Shown in pieces: positions 48,257 through 61,735 of a DNA stretch of 64,000 nt (position 1 is its first letter; each line of letters begins with the position of its first letter). Below the pieces are notes generated by a model. The model did no database searches, was not told where the DNA came from, and worked only from the letters and a program-made list of their open reading frames with translations. The translations under genes and the position numbers were made by a program. This DNA is from Chrysomallon squamiferum (Eukaryota > Mollusca > Gastropoda > Neomphalida > Peltospiridae): the NCBI GenBank assembly GCA_012295275.1, contig CM022679.1, positions 29,088,164 through 29,152,163 of the forward strand. The letters are read 5' to 3'.

Positions 48257-48968
48257 AAAAATGTTCGATTGCTGGTGACAACAACAACAACAACAGCAGC
48301 AGCAGCAGCAGCAACAACAACAACAACAATAGCAGCAGCAATGTTGCAGCTGTAGACGTGAAATCGGAACACAAAGTAGCCAGTGATCTGATAAACCTGA
48401 CGCAAGCGAAGGTTCACAAGGAGGAAAAACCTCACAGGGAACTGAAACACACGTGCAGCAAGGCAAAGGACCAATCGCCGAAGTCGTGTGCCAGGACGGA
48501 CACTGTGGCCGCCATCAAAACAGAAAACGCAGACACAAAGGCGAAAGTTCCCTCCAGACAAAACGAAATGGAGGCTAAAATCGTCAAGCTGGAGGACTGC
48601 GGTAAACTGTCCTCTCACTCCAAACACAGACAGACAGAGAAAAAACATTCCCCGGACAAAGACGTGCACGTTCAGTCGTCGTCGTCATCATCAGCGTCGT
48701 CATCATCTTCAAGTATTCATCATCATCATCACAAGACAACAACGACAACATCAGTCACATCAACGCTGTCGTCGTCTAATACGAGAAGTCCAGAGGCGGC
48801 GTCGTCGAGGAAGCACGAGGAGTCGCGCGCGTCGCTGTCCGACAAAGACAAGATGGCGGGACCGCGAATCGGAAGTGACGTGCCTCCCATGATGCAACAG
48901 GACGCTGCAGACGCTGCCTGCAGTGACTATATGCGACTTTTAGCATCCGGACATGCGCATCCCATGTT
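48257..48968 (+). CDS. SAMD11-like exon 4: Asn/Ser-rich linker with SUMO motifs
   Basis: Encodes aa 529 (split) to 765 plus two bases of 766. Acceptor TTTTTATTTTCCAG ends at 48256; donor GTAAGT starts at 48969. Starts EKCSIAGD then Asn5-Ser6-Asn6-Ser3 (537-556) from (AAC)n(AGC)n. SUMO-type PsiKxE sites are VKSE (563-566), IKTE (615-618) and VKLE (638-641). Further on come a Ser run, His5 and Thr5. The end, CSDYMRLLASGHAHPML, is less repetitive and may correspond to a short motif before the proline-rich part of the family. No folded domain is visible; the rest is disordered. Confidence 0.85.
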
Positions 48969-48991
48969 GTAAGTTTTTGTTATTATTATTG

Positions 48992-49031
<40 letters not shown>

Positions 49032-49383
49032 AAGAGCAATGTTGGTTACATAAACACCTGTAAACTCGCTGTTTTGATACATGCTCAAGTATTGTGTGAT
49101 ATCATGTGACCAGTTTCACTTTCACATTGAAATTCAGTCAGTAATAAATGTTCAGCTCTAGTCGTCTGTAGAACTAGAAAGAAAACAAAATGATAATGAT
49201 TTATTGGTATAGTACGGTCTTACGTAGCTTAGTAGTATTCCCCGGATCTCTAAACGATTATTATTTATCTATCTCTCTGTCTCTCTGTCTGTCTGTCGTG
49301 TCTGTCTGTCGTGTCTGTCTAATCTATCTATTTGTTTATTTATTTATTTATTTTGTTTATTTATTTTGTTTGTTTGTTTCCAG
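48969..49383 (+). other. intron 4
   Basis: GTAAGT followed by a (TTA)n array (48980-49029), then unique AT-rich sequence, a CTGTCTGTCTG patch and (TTTA)n before the acceptor TTGTTTCCAG. Confidence 0.8.
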
Positions 49384-50074
49384 ACCGCCTCACATGGGAG
49401 CCTTTGACCCGCTCTACGCCCTACGATTCCAAGAGTACCCGATCACCCCGGCGGCGCTCTACCCCCATCCCCACTCAGGACTGTTGCCCGGCGACCAGAT
49501 GCTGTACCCCAGCTCGACGGGGATGATGCCGAACGTGAGCTCGCCCTGCTTCCCGCCCTCGATTCAGATGTACCAGCCACGCCTGCCCTACGCCATCCCC
49601 ATGCAGCTGACCGAGCCGCTGAAGCCGTTCGGGTGCCTCCCGTACCCGAACACCGCCGTCTACCCGTGCTCGCTGAACGGCCTGAAGCGCAAGCAGCAGT
49701 ACGACTCGGAGCAGTCGAGCGACTCGCCCACTAAGCGACTCTGCTCGGATTACCCCTCGCCCCAGTTCCAGCTGGATTCGCTGCCACAGGGCTACGCGTT
49801 CGGCTCCGCTGCCGGGTCGGACGGGTCGAGGTCGTCGCAGTCGTCGTTGTACGGCGACGACTACGGGCTGCGCAAGTTCTGCGACGAGAAGTTTATGTCG
49901 GGCGAGTCGACGGACGCGCAGGTGTTCTCGCGCTGGAGCGAGCTCGCCGCCAAGACCGGGTACTGCCGCCTGTGCACGTGCACCAACAGCAGGCCGAACG
50001 ACATCCGGTTCTGGTCGGTGGAAGACGTCTGCCGGTTTCTGAGTCGTCTGGACGGGTGTGGAGTGTACGCAGAG
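49384..50074 (+). CDS. SAMD11-like exon 5: Pro/Tyr-rich region, NLS and first SAM helices
   Basis: Encodes aa 766 (split) to 996. Acceptor TTGTTTCCAG ends at 49383; donor GTAAAC starts at 50075, phase 0. The first half is Pro/Tyr/Leu-rich (DPLYALRF, LPYAIPM), recalling the proline-rich region before SAM in SAMD7/11. KRKQQYDSEQSSDSPTKR (867-884) has a bipartite basic (nuclear localisation) shape. CRLCTC lies at 960-965. SAM starts at RFWSVEDVCRFLSRL (974-988) and continues GCGVYAE. The exon is sharply GC-rich with G/C-ending codons, unlike exons 3 and 4 and the AT-rich introns. Confidence 0.93.
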
Positions 50075-50596
50075 GTAAACATCGTAGTAATAATAATAAT
50101 TATTATAATGATAATAATAATAAATAATAAATAATAATGATAATGATAATAACTTTAATAAATAAATAAAAAATAAGAAATGATAATGATAATGATAACA
50201 ATAATAATGATGATGATAATAACAGTGATAAACATAATGATATAATAATAATAATATAAATTAATAATAATAATAATAATAATAAAAACTGTAATAAATA
50301 AATAAATGACAGTATCTCTAACTGAAACGACCATCATCACACTGCAATGAACAACAACCATCTTACCTATATTTAATTACAGTTTAGAGCGTTTAAACTT
50401 GATAATTTAATGTTATTTATAGTTAAATTAGCTCAGCGAGAGGTCACACACTGAAGTGAACCAAACTTCGTTAAACTCCGTACATTACACCGACTCCTCG
50501 CGCAGTGCGCTCAAATCAAATTAGTTAACAAGTTTGACCTTTCTCGTTTTCTAACAGAATTACTAAAACTTTGTAAAGAAAAGTACCAGTAATAAT

Positions 50597-50638
<42 letters not shown>

Positions 50639-51084
50639 AATAATAATAATAATATTAAGAATAATAATGTGACAATTGCAGCAATAATGACAGTAATGAC
50701 AACAATAACAATAAAAATAATAATAATAATAATAATAATCATAATAATAATATCAACGATAATAACACCAGCAAGAACAATAACAGCAGCAACAACAACA
50801 AATTTTAAAAACCTTTGTAAAATATATTTTTTAAACAAAACCTAAAATTAACCACATTTTCTATCGTCTGATAATCACGTACAATTCGGCTGTTGACCGA
50901 GTTACTTCAGATGTTAAGTGTTTTAGTAATAAACCGTATTTCACACGTAAATTCATCTGTCTTGATAAAACCAATTAACAACAGCGTTTATCTGTGTCTC
51001 CTGATAAATTAACAATTACATCACGTACGCAACCGATAGCGATCCCAGAACGGTGAATTAACAGTGGCTGGAGCGGCCATTGCC

Positions 51085-51096
51085 CACGTGACGTCA
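51085..51096. promoter_or_regulatory. overlapping E-box and CRE
   Basis: CACGTGACGTCA combines CACGTG and the full CRE palindrome TGACGTCA, sharing TG. It lies in intron 5 within GC-richer unique sequence (51040-51140). It is a potential bHLH-zip/CREB site and functionally unproven. Confidence 0.35.
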
Positions 51097-52430
51097 TCAA
51101 ATTCACTTGGTTATGCTTCACTGAGGTGTGCTGGGTTGCTAGATCAATCCTCGATTCACCCTTTCTATTACTGTACAGACAGTGCACCACAATGATTAAT
51201 GATAATTAATTATCAAAGTTATTGGTAGGCTAGATAAAAAAAATATTTGGTGTCTAATGGAAAAAGGTAGCCTTGATGTGGAATAAGTAGTTTTTGTCTT
51301 ATGTCATCTTCAAGTTAAAAAACCTGTGTTTGCTTGAAAAGAGAAAAAAAAAAAAAAAATTCAGTAACATGATGGATGATGATGTTAAAAATATTCGTTA
51401 CTTCCTTCATTGGTAGTTAAAACGATGGTTTTTTTTTTTTTTTTTATGATTACAAAAATTTATCTGTGTAAGTAGAGAAGTATAAAGTTGTAAACGAATT
51501 TTTCAGTGAAAGCCGATGCAATAATCATAAATCTTTGGTGGTTTTTTACCCTATATAGGTATAGTTAATAGTACGTACAGTTTCACAAAATTTATAAAAT
51601 AAATAAATTAATAAATTAAAAAAAAAAAAAAAAAAACAGAACAGAAAAAGCCCAGTGCGGTACATGTCAAATACTCAGTTCTAATCAGTGTGTCAAAATG
51701 AGTAATCAAAATGAACCCTGTGATCACCGATCATTGCAGGCGCGAATCCAAAATCTTTTTCTTTATCTTTTCTTTCTTTCTTTCTTTCTTTCTTATTTTA
51801 AATGAATAAACCCGCCTTAATGTCTACGAAACAATATTCTCTTCGTACAAACTTTATCAGTAGACTTAACAGCGCCTGCTAGTTCGCTAAATTACTGGGT
51901 GACGTGTTTCATTGGACTAATTCGCGATTACCAGACCCTCTCTCTCTCTCTCCCCTATTCAAAACACTGGATCCCTCACTGCACTGGCAACCGTTTGGTA
52001 TCTGTAGTATGTGAAGAATCTCTGATGATATATAACTCTGTGTAGTACATCCATCATTTTTTTGTATTTTTAAATTTGAAGAGTTCTTAATTGTCTGTAA
52101 CTCGCCAAGCAGTATATTATGAGCGATAGTAAAATAATAGTTTAAAAAGAAAATCTCATAAAATAAATAAAGGAAAGCATAAACTAACTAGATTAAAAAC
52201 ACGAAACGAACTGTGAGAAAAACTTTAAATAAATAAATAAATAAATAGATAGATAAATAAATAAATAAACGATCGCAAAAACAGTACGAATAAAAATTTT
52301 AATTGAAAAACTTCTTCAAATATACATACATACATGTATATCCATATATTATGTACACATATTCATATAATCATTTATTTACTTATTTCTTTATTATTTA
52401 TGAACGTGTATGTATGTATGTATGTATTTA

Positions 52431-52519
52431 TGTATTTATTTATTTATTTATTTAAATATTTATTTATTTATGTATTTATGTATTTATATATTTATTTATT
52501 TATATATTTATTTATGTAT

Positions 52520-52566
<47 letters not shown>

Positions 52567-52584
52567 TTTGTTTATTTATTTATA
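52431..52584. repeat. (TTTA)n microsatellite abutting the exon 6 acceptor
   Basis: TTTA/TATT units with TATG interruptions run to within a few bases of TAACAG. The repeat supplies most of the polypyrimidine-like context of the acceptor. Confidence 0.95.
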
Positions 52585-52588
52585 ACAG

Positions 52589-52780
52589 AACTTCATGGAA
52601 CAGCGTGTTGATGGTAGAATACTTCCTCTGCTTACCACAGATCATCTGATAAAAAATCTGGGTATGAAACTTGGACCAGCAGTTCTGCTCACCGAGGCAG
52701 TCGCCAAGAAAATACAGGAAGCGGGAAAACTGCTCACGTGCGAGAGTTGCCGAGGTCTGCTCCCAGGGCCGGCGGTTTAA
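52589..52780 (+). CDS. SAMD11-like exon 6: end of SAM domain and stop
   Basis: Encodes aa 997-1059 and TAA at 52778-52780. The acceptor TATAACAG ends at 52588, right after a (TTTA)n tract. The text continues the SAM domain exactly where exon 5 stops: FMEQRVDGRILPLLTTDHL then NLGMKLGPAV, the hallmark SAMD7/SAMD11 helices 3-5. A 19-residue tail with CESC (1047-1050) follows. The split of the SAM domain between two exons (after VYAE) is consistent with its phase-0 junction. The family usually has a longer C-terminal tail in vertebrates, so this one is short. Confidence 0.93.
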   Translation, partial: NFMEQRVDGRILPLLTTDHLIKNLGMKLGPAVLLTEAVAKKIQEAGKLLTCESCRGLLPGPAV

Positions 52781-53136
52781 TAACATGAATATTCATGAGG
52801 TTTTAAAAAACATTATTGATGTCAGGTGTTGTATGACGTCAGTGCACTTTAGTTCAATATGGCGGACTGGAAATAACAAAAATTTTAGCAGAACGAAAAA
52901 GACGATTGAAAGAAAAAGACGATTAACACACAAAGTTTTTAAGCTGAACTAAATAACACTGTCGTCGTTTTAGTGAAATGTGTTTGCTAAAAAGAATATT
53001 ATTTTATTTTTTAAGAATTTTAGAAATTGATATCGCCAGAGAAATTGCGTTTTTTGTGTTTTTTTCATAAGTTAATACAGTTTTATTTTGTTTTGTTATT
53101 ATTACTTCATGCAGATGTAATTAACTGTTATTGTTG

Positions 53137-53202
<66 letters not shown>

Positions 53203-54405
53203 GACCAAATTTTAAAAACGAAAGTTAAAAATAAAATAGAATAATAATAATAATTTTGTAATAAAAATGTCACAAAATGATAAATCATTAACAAAATTAC
53301 ATAAAAAAAAACAATCCCCCATACACATTTTTAACACTGTTATCATGAATGAAAGCCAATGATGAATACTGATTATTAAATATTTAATATAAAAAGTAAA
53401 AGAAACTTGTGTATATATAACGATTCAAAAGTGCTAGATGTTTTAGATTTTAATTATTTTTTTATTTTTTGTAAAAACTGGCGACCAAACTAGAACGGCA
53501 GATTTAAGAATCATTCAGATTGAATGATGAACAAACATACGTCATCATAAAGAAGTGTGATTTTCTATAAGAAACATTCATTTTTTAGAAGAAAAATAAG
53601 AAAAAGGCAAAAAATAATAGTAACGTAGCCGAAAAGATGAAATAGTACCTTGAGTCTACATTTGGGGTTAACTAATTTATTTTTACTTTTTATATTTATA
53701 TATTTATTTATTTTTTATTATTATTTTTATTTATTTATTTATTATTTTTATTTTTTAATATTATTATTATATTTTTTTTTTTCCAAGATGGAATTTCTAA
53801 CTTCATTTCATAAACAGGTATATTATATAGGAGTGAAAGTCGTTTTCATTTTCACGAGCAGTTTTTATAAAGATTATTCCATATACTGGACTGTGTCATG
53901 ATAAACTGTTTTACTGTCTTCAAAATCGTTAAGTCTCTTTTTAAACCGATTCTCAAAACTCTTGGCACATGCTGCAACAAAATTAATATTAGTAAGTCCC
54001 GGAAACCTCAAAATGACATTTGTTTGTAGATACGCAACCCAACTTGAAGATTTAAATATCAGCTGCTTTGCAAGTTTGTATAAAAAAACCCACTGATTTT
54101 TGTAAATTATATAAAAAGTTTCTTCTCTTTGGAGGCATATTTTCAAATTATGATTTTTTTTTTAAAATTCTATTTTGAGTCGGAAGTTTGTAAAATATTT
54201 CTGTTAACTAGTATTTCGAATGCACCCGAGACAACGGGTTCATTGTGTAATATAATTATTGTTTGTATATAGATATTTATTTTTGACCACTTTTGTTATG
54301 TGTTTTGAAAAGCGATTTTGTCATATTTGTATTGAAACGTAGAAATAACTGCAAGTGTTCGTTTTAATAAATTATCAAAGTGTAAATAAAATACCACAGA
54401 TCACA
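52781..54405 (+). other. putative 3' UTR of the SAMD11-like gene
   Basis: AT-rich sequence after the stop codon. It contains a CRE-like TGACGTCA at 52834-52841, a (TTA)n tract at 53143-53200, TTTATTTATTTA AU-rich text (53695-53760) and PUF-type TGTATATA (54263-54270) and TGTAAATA (54381-54388). It ends at tandem AATAAA signals. The real cleavage site is unknown; earlier ATAAA words could be used. Confidence 0.5.
54366..54390 (+). terminator. tandem polyadenylation signals
   Basis: AATAAA at 54366-54371 and again at 54385-54390, followed by T/GT-rich TTCTATTGTGTTTTTACTTC (54408 onwards), which fits a downstream element. This is the best candidate end of the transcript. Confidence 0.45.
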
Positions 54406-55381
54406 TTTTTCTATTGTGTTTTTACTTCTTTTTTCTTTTTAAAAAAAATATATGCTAGTTTAAACACGCATAAGCATAAGCTTCAGAACACATATACAGT
54501 ATACATACATACAAACATACAGTCAGATATATTAGGTTGCGATGGTACTTCAGTGTATATTTGCATATCTAAATACACACACACGCGCACACACAAAAGT
54601 AAAACTATGGGAATACAAAAATTTGCTAAAATTATATGTATATATATTTAAGACAGGGTTGAAGGAAGTAGAAAATACTGTTAAAACAAAAATTTATCAT
54701 AAATATTTGATTTCCTGATCTCACTCACCTAAACGGCAAACTCTTACCCTTTCCTAATGTCTGGTTAGAAGATTAATAAATAAAACTATTTACAACAAAA
54801 CAACAACAACAACAACAACAAAAATATATGTTTCTTAAGATGATATAGTCATTAATTATAATAAGTGAAAAATAAATATTTGTTAACCCATCGAAATGTT
54901 TTATTATTAAATATTTTGTTAACATTAAAAACAATCGCCTGAGAAATAATAGTCAAAACACAGCTATAACACTTTCTGGCATTACTCTAATACTCAGTTT
55001 CACTGACTGAACTTTTCCTTCTTGCGCAGTCGCAGTTAACTAAGAAAATAACTAATGAACTACCTAGACAGCTGGCAAACTAACTTGTAAAATAATTTGC
55101 CAGCTAAATGACTAAAAAAATTAAGAATTAACGATAAATAAACTTAGCTGGAGAAAAGACAGATTTATCCTGGGTAACACCTCAAACATATCTGTAGACT
55201 GACCTTTTTGTTACTATTGTTACCGATTCTTATATCGTATAAATTTCACAAATGGGTTACAGCTGGTTAAATAGAACAAAATGATAGAGAATTGGAGAAA
55301 AGAGGATTTATTTATTTCATTTATTTATTTATTCATTCATCCATTCATTTATTTTATTATTATTTTATTATTATTATTGTT

Positions 55382-55429
<48 letters not shown>

Positions 55430-56196
55430 TATCGTCACTGAATTACTTGTCAGACTTTTGTAAAATGTAAACCTGGATGACGGCCTAAGGAGCAGAAGTG
55501 ACTTAAGTAAATTATATATCTCCCCCATTAATGGGGTACGGGTAGCTACGAGGATACGATCAAATCTGCTGCTGGTAGGTTTTCACAAATGACTTCTGCA
55601 GCATATAAAACAACAATAAAACCACAACAACATAACGTTGATAAACAAAGCAACAACACAGATTATATAACCTATGACACTTGTTCTATGTATTCAAAGT
55701 ATTAGGTTAAAGTACAGAAACTTGTCACCGTGGCTGTTTAATGTTTAAACGTATCAATGGTAGGACAGGTTATAATTCATAAAGTTCTTCAAGCAAATTG
55801 GAAATTAGAAATTACTCTCAAACTATATACCATATTCAGCAAAATTAAGAGGTGATTAAAAGGCGAAATAAGTTAAATAATAGACTTTGTACTGAGCAAT
55901 ATTTGTACTATGTGTCGTGTCACATATCTGAACCTTACAGGACAAGGTCCAAGTTGAACTCGTCCCGACCGAATAGCGTCCACAACCTAGATCGGATACT
56001 GTTTGCACCAGTTTTATTATGTAATTTCTACATTTGTCGCTGTTGTTGTTGTTGATACTGTCGTGGTAGTAGCAGTAACTCTAACTGGTGGTGGTGTTCT
56101 GAATTTTAAAAGTAACAGATTTTACAGCAAAGCGAATATCAGGAAAGAAATAGAAGTTTTAAATTAAACAAACAAACAAACAAACATACAAACAAA

Positions 56197-56239
<43 letters not shown>

Positions 56240-56555
56240 AACAAATAACATTAAAACTTAGAGAAAGGTAAAAAAAAGGAAAATATCAAATAAAAAACAT
56301 TACATATAAAAATATTTATAGTCTTAAACAAAATAGAAAGAAATAAAAAGAAAATAATAAATAACGTATACAAGTATTTTAAAAGCGCCTTTTAAAATTA
56401 AAGAAAGATAAAAGAGGAGGCAAATTACTTTATTTTTATTTTTATTTTATTTTATTTTTTTTTAAATTTATTTAAAAGGAAACAAAAATTAAAAAAAAAA
56501 AAACACACAAGAAAAGAAAAGGAAAGAAAAGAAGAAAAAAAAAAATCGACTTGGT
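54406..56555. other. AT-rich intergenic sequence, no gene seen
   Basis: (ACA)n at 54796-54821, (TTTA)n at 55381-55430, (AAAT)n at 56191-56240 and A-rich low complexity to 56545. An octamer ATTTGCAT lies at 54559-54566. No exon seen. Confidence 0.6.
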
Positions 56556-57453
56556 AATTTGCTCTGGCGCCCGCAATCGCCGTAAAACCCGGGGTGATTA
56601 TCCGGTGTTGTTTTAAGTCATTTTTAGCGGTTATTTATGGTATTTCCACCAATTATCGATCACCTGCAGTGTGAAATAAATCGCTTTGTAACCTGCAGGA
56701 CGGAGTCGCCAGCTCGCGCGGGTCGCGACTGCGCACTGGCAGGCGCAATAAAACAGCAACTTCTCAAACACCCCGCTGACAGCACGCAACTGATTTATCT
56801 GCAATACTTTCCAACAACTTTAGCAGCCGAACACTCGATAGCAAAAGGCGTGAGTGCACGTAGAGAGAAAAAAAAAAAAAAAAAAAAAAACCCTTTGTTT
56901 GTCGTGGAAGATCTATGTTTTATTTGCCGCTTCTATTACGGACTATTTACCACGTTCAGTGCTATTGAAAAGTCGCAGATAAACGCGAGCGAGATTTACG
57001 ATCGACGCGTCGTCCGAGATACAAAACGATCCCTTCAAGTGCGGACCATCGCCCGCCGAAATATATTTCGCGTTAGATCTATTATTTAGTCGCACGGATC
57101 CGGAAAAAGTGCTGGCATTGTACTTTTCGTGAACGAGCTATCCGTTTCGGTTCGATCTTTCACCGAGGTGGAATATCAAACGAACAGTGAGAGTGGGTGT
57201 TAGAAGTAAAGCCGCGAGCCGTTACTCATTCTCGTTTTCGCGTTTTGTTTTCCACCCCACACGAAACCCAGCCGCAGACTACACCTCCCGGACGTCTTTG
57301 ATCCCGCCGGTCACAATGCAGCTGATTTAAATTTTTATTAATCTTCGTAGCTCACCGATCCACTTATCTGAATAATTCCGCACAAAAGTTTACCTCGAGA
57401 CTATCCGACGTTGCATTTAAATCCGTAACCATGGCAACCGAGTACCAACCGGC

Positions 57454-57455
<2 letters not shown>
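56556..57455. promoter_or_regulatory. large GC-richer unique island downstream of the gene
   Basis: Starts about 3.8 kb after the stop codon and is split by a poly(A) (56871-56890). Contains GGTTATTTATGGTATTTCC, CCACCAATTATCGATCACC and CACCTGCAG words, CpGs and GCGCAATAAAACAG. Homeodomain, E-box and Hox-like cores cluster in 56620-56700. An open frame at 56637-57089 spans the poly(A) and has no domain, so I treat it as non-coding. It is a candidate downstream enhancer or the promoter region of a neighbour. Confidence 0.4.

Positions 57456-57457
<2 letters not shown>

Positions 57458-57511
<54 letters not shown>
57458..57511. repeat. (CT)n microsatellite
   Basis: CT tract between the island and unique sequence 57512-57725. 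It is the reverse complement of the (GA)n at 57892-57986. Confidence 0.95.
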
Positions 57512-57512
<1 letters not shown>

Positions 57513-57886
57513 CGGTCGGTGATGTAAATTCCTCCCCCCCGATGATGGCGCACCGCAGTTGTATTGAATGATTTAACACTCACGGCGCGGTATTGCTCGT
57601 TTTGCGACTATGAAAAGATAAGACATCAAAGAGAAGGTCTTTTCAAAGCTGCCATTTAACCGCGTACGTTACTGATCGATAACATTAAATTGTACGTACA
57701 CCACTTTACACTCGAGACATAAACACTACAGCGTCATGCGTGCTTGAGTTTGAATTAAAGTCTTTCAAGTTTTTTAAAATAAAAAAATGGGGGGAAAATA
57801 ACTTTTCGTTCCTTTTTTTTTTATATCTCTTTTTCATTCTCGTCTAATTATATGCTGTGTGTGTGTGTGTGTGTGTTTGTGTGTAT

Positions 57887-60060
<2,174 letters not shown>

Positions 60061-60300
60061 ATCCTGTGAAATTCTCCTTAGCTTCAATAACAGCTTAACG
60101 ATCGCGATTCTCGCTCCTGTAAAATCCATTTACGTAATGTTAAGCATCTTTGCCTGTAAAAAATCGCTCGCAGCTATTATCAAATGACGTGTAACGGAAA
60201 GAAAAGCAGTAGCTGTAACGCTACAGCCGAACGACGTACGGAAATTCCTCTACGGAGTTAACCGAACACCTCGCTGTCAGGTCTTACACCACACCTTTTT
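60061..60300. promoter_or_regulatory. small GC-richer unique island
   Basis: CpG-containing unique sequence (GCTACAGCCGAACGACGTACG) between AT-rich stretches. An octamer ATTTGCAT lies just upstream at 60038-60045. It is a weak candidate element. Confidence 0.25.
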
Positions 60301-60699
60301 TTTCCACTTTTTATTTTTTTTTTTTTTTTTATCATTATTTTTTTTTTTTTTTTTTTTTTTTCTCCTTGAAAATGATTACTTGTTCTTTAAACGAAATGCT
60401 TAATTTACTGTAGTTTCCTATTGGTCAAAATTCGTATGAAGAGTGAGGTGTGGGGGGAACAGTAACAGGAGGGTGGGAGAGTGTGAAAGAAAGAATAAGA
60501 AACAAAGAAAGGAAGACAGAAGAAAAAAGAAACTACGTTACGAAACCGACAGAATGTCATGCAGCTGGATTTTGTCTTTTGAAATTTTTACCGTCTTTTT
60601 CTTTAAATTTAAAAAAAAAAAAAAAAAAAAGAAAAAAAAAAGATCGTTCTGCAGTTTTCACTTTACGATCCCGAGTCACAGCTGTTAAAACTCGAAAAT

Positions 60700-60746
<47 letters not shown>

Positions 60747-60980
60747 AAAAAAAAATAAAAATAACAGAAGAAGAAGAAGAAGAAGGAATAAAAGTACGGA
60801 AGAGACAAACAAAGAGATAAGGAACAATGAAAGAACGAAAGAAAATTCAAGAATGAAGAAACAAAGAAAGGAATGAACGATAGAATAAATTAGTGAAAGA
60901 AGAGAAAAACGTAAAACGAACGAATAAATATGGGATAAAACAACTATAAGACTGGTTTGCTGTTTTCAGCTGTGGAAATA
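60301..60980. repeat. low-complexity T/A- and AAG-rich stretch
   Basis: T runs at 60297-60361, A runs at 60609-60642 and 60707-60755, (GAA)n at 60766-60785 and GAAAG-rich text after. No gene seen. Confidence 0.8.
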
Positions 60981-60983
60981 AAG

Positions 60984-61078
60984 CTGAAGTTTTTGAGTAG
61001 ATAACTGAAGTTTTTGAGTAGATAACTGAAGTTTTTAAGTAGATAACTGAAGTTTTTGAGTAGATAACTGAAGTTTTG
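60984..61078. repeat. 21-bp tandem repeat
   Basis: AACTGAAGTTTTTGAGTAGA plus T repeats about 4.5 times, with one GAG to AAG change. Confidence 0.9.
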
Positions 61079-61149
61079 GTATCGCTAGAGATGTTTCCTT
61101 ATTATTAAAAAATTTGTTGTAACATTTACGAATTTTCGTTATTACTATA

Positions 61150-61310
61150 AGTTTGTATTATATGTAAAATTTTGTGATTGCTACAGCTTTGTGTTAGTAG
61201 TATATGTAAAGTTTTGTTATTGCTACAGCTTTGTGATTGCTACAGCTTTGTGTTAGTATGTGTAAAGTTTTGTGATTGCTACAGCTTTGTGTTAGTATAT
61301 ATCAAGATTT
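61150..61310. repeat. irregular tandem repeat of TTTGTGATTGCTACAGC type
   Basis: The words ATTGCTACAGCTTTGTG and TTAGTATATGTAAAGTTTTG recur four or so times in variable order, giving nested duplications. Confidence 0.8.
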
Positions 61311-61402
61311 TTTTTATTGAAACAGCTTTGTAATAAAAATTGGTTTATACTAGAGAAATATATAGCGAAAAAAGAGAGAAAGAAAGAGTGAGAGAGCGAG
61401 AT

Positions 61403-61404
61403 AG

Positions 61405-61484
<80 letters not shown>
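61403..61484. repeat. (GA)n microsatellite
   Basis: GA tract preceded by AAAGAGAGAAAGAAAG. It lies directly before the promoter-like island. Confidence 0.95.
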
Positions 61485-61487
<3 letters not shown>

Positions 61488-61554
61488 AACTGACTGACTA
61501 ACCGGTATTTCCTTTGTAGTGGTGTCAAATTTTGTTTCTCATCAGAATCACAAA

Positions 61555-61735
61555 TAGTAGGCGGGGCTAGAAATACAAAGAGGCGGGCGCTTCTGTTTAA
61601 CTGTCGTTACGGCAATAAATTCTAACAACCAATCAACATTAGCTTAGCACGGTAGAGCGGATTTAGTGAATGGATTTGGTCACGTGATCTCCTGTGACGT
61701 TATAAAGGCTCTTTGCAATGGAAATAAAAATTAAC
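61555..61735 (+). promoter_or_regulatory. core-promoter-like motif cluster
   Basis: In order on the plus strand: GGCGGGGC (about 61561), GAGGCGGGCGC (about 61580), CCAAT (61629-61633), GTCACGTGAT (61679-61688), TGTGACGT (about 61693) and TATAAAG (61701-61707). Distances between CCAAT, E-box/CRE and TATA fit a vertebrate-style or TATA-type promoter. About 100 bp on, ATG at 61805 sits in the strong context CACAATGGCG but opens only a 13-codon frame. The target transcript is unknown and probably lies beyond the window or is non-coding. Confidence 0.35.

Larger units (their letters stand above)
50075..52588 (+). other. intron 5, interrupting the SAM domain
   Basis: GTAAAC followed by ATA/AATAA-rich sequence to 50300. 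(ACA)n(ATA)n lies at 50596-50652. A GC-richer patch with overlapping CACGTG (51085-51090) and TGACGTCA (51089-51096) follows, then (TTTC)n near 51772-51795. A (TTTA)n tract at 52431-52584 extends almost to the acceptor at 52588. No extra exon recognised. Confidence 0.8.

Noticed and set aside
56637-57089. 150-aa ORF downstream of the gene
   Set aside because: Runs through a poly(A) tract and contains enhancer-like motif clusters; no domain recognised.
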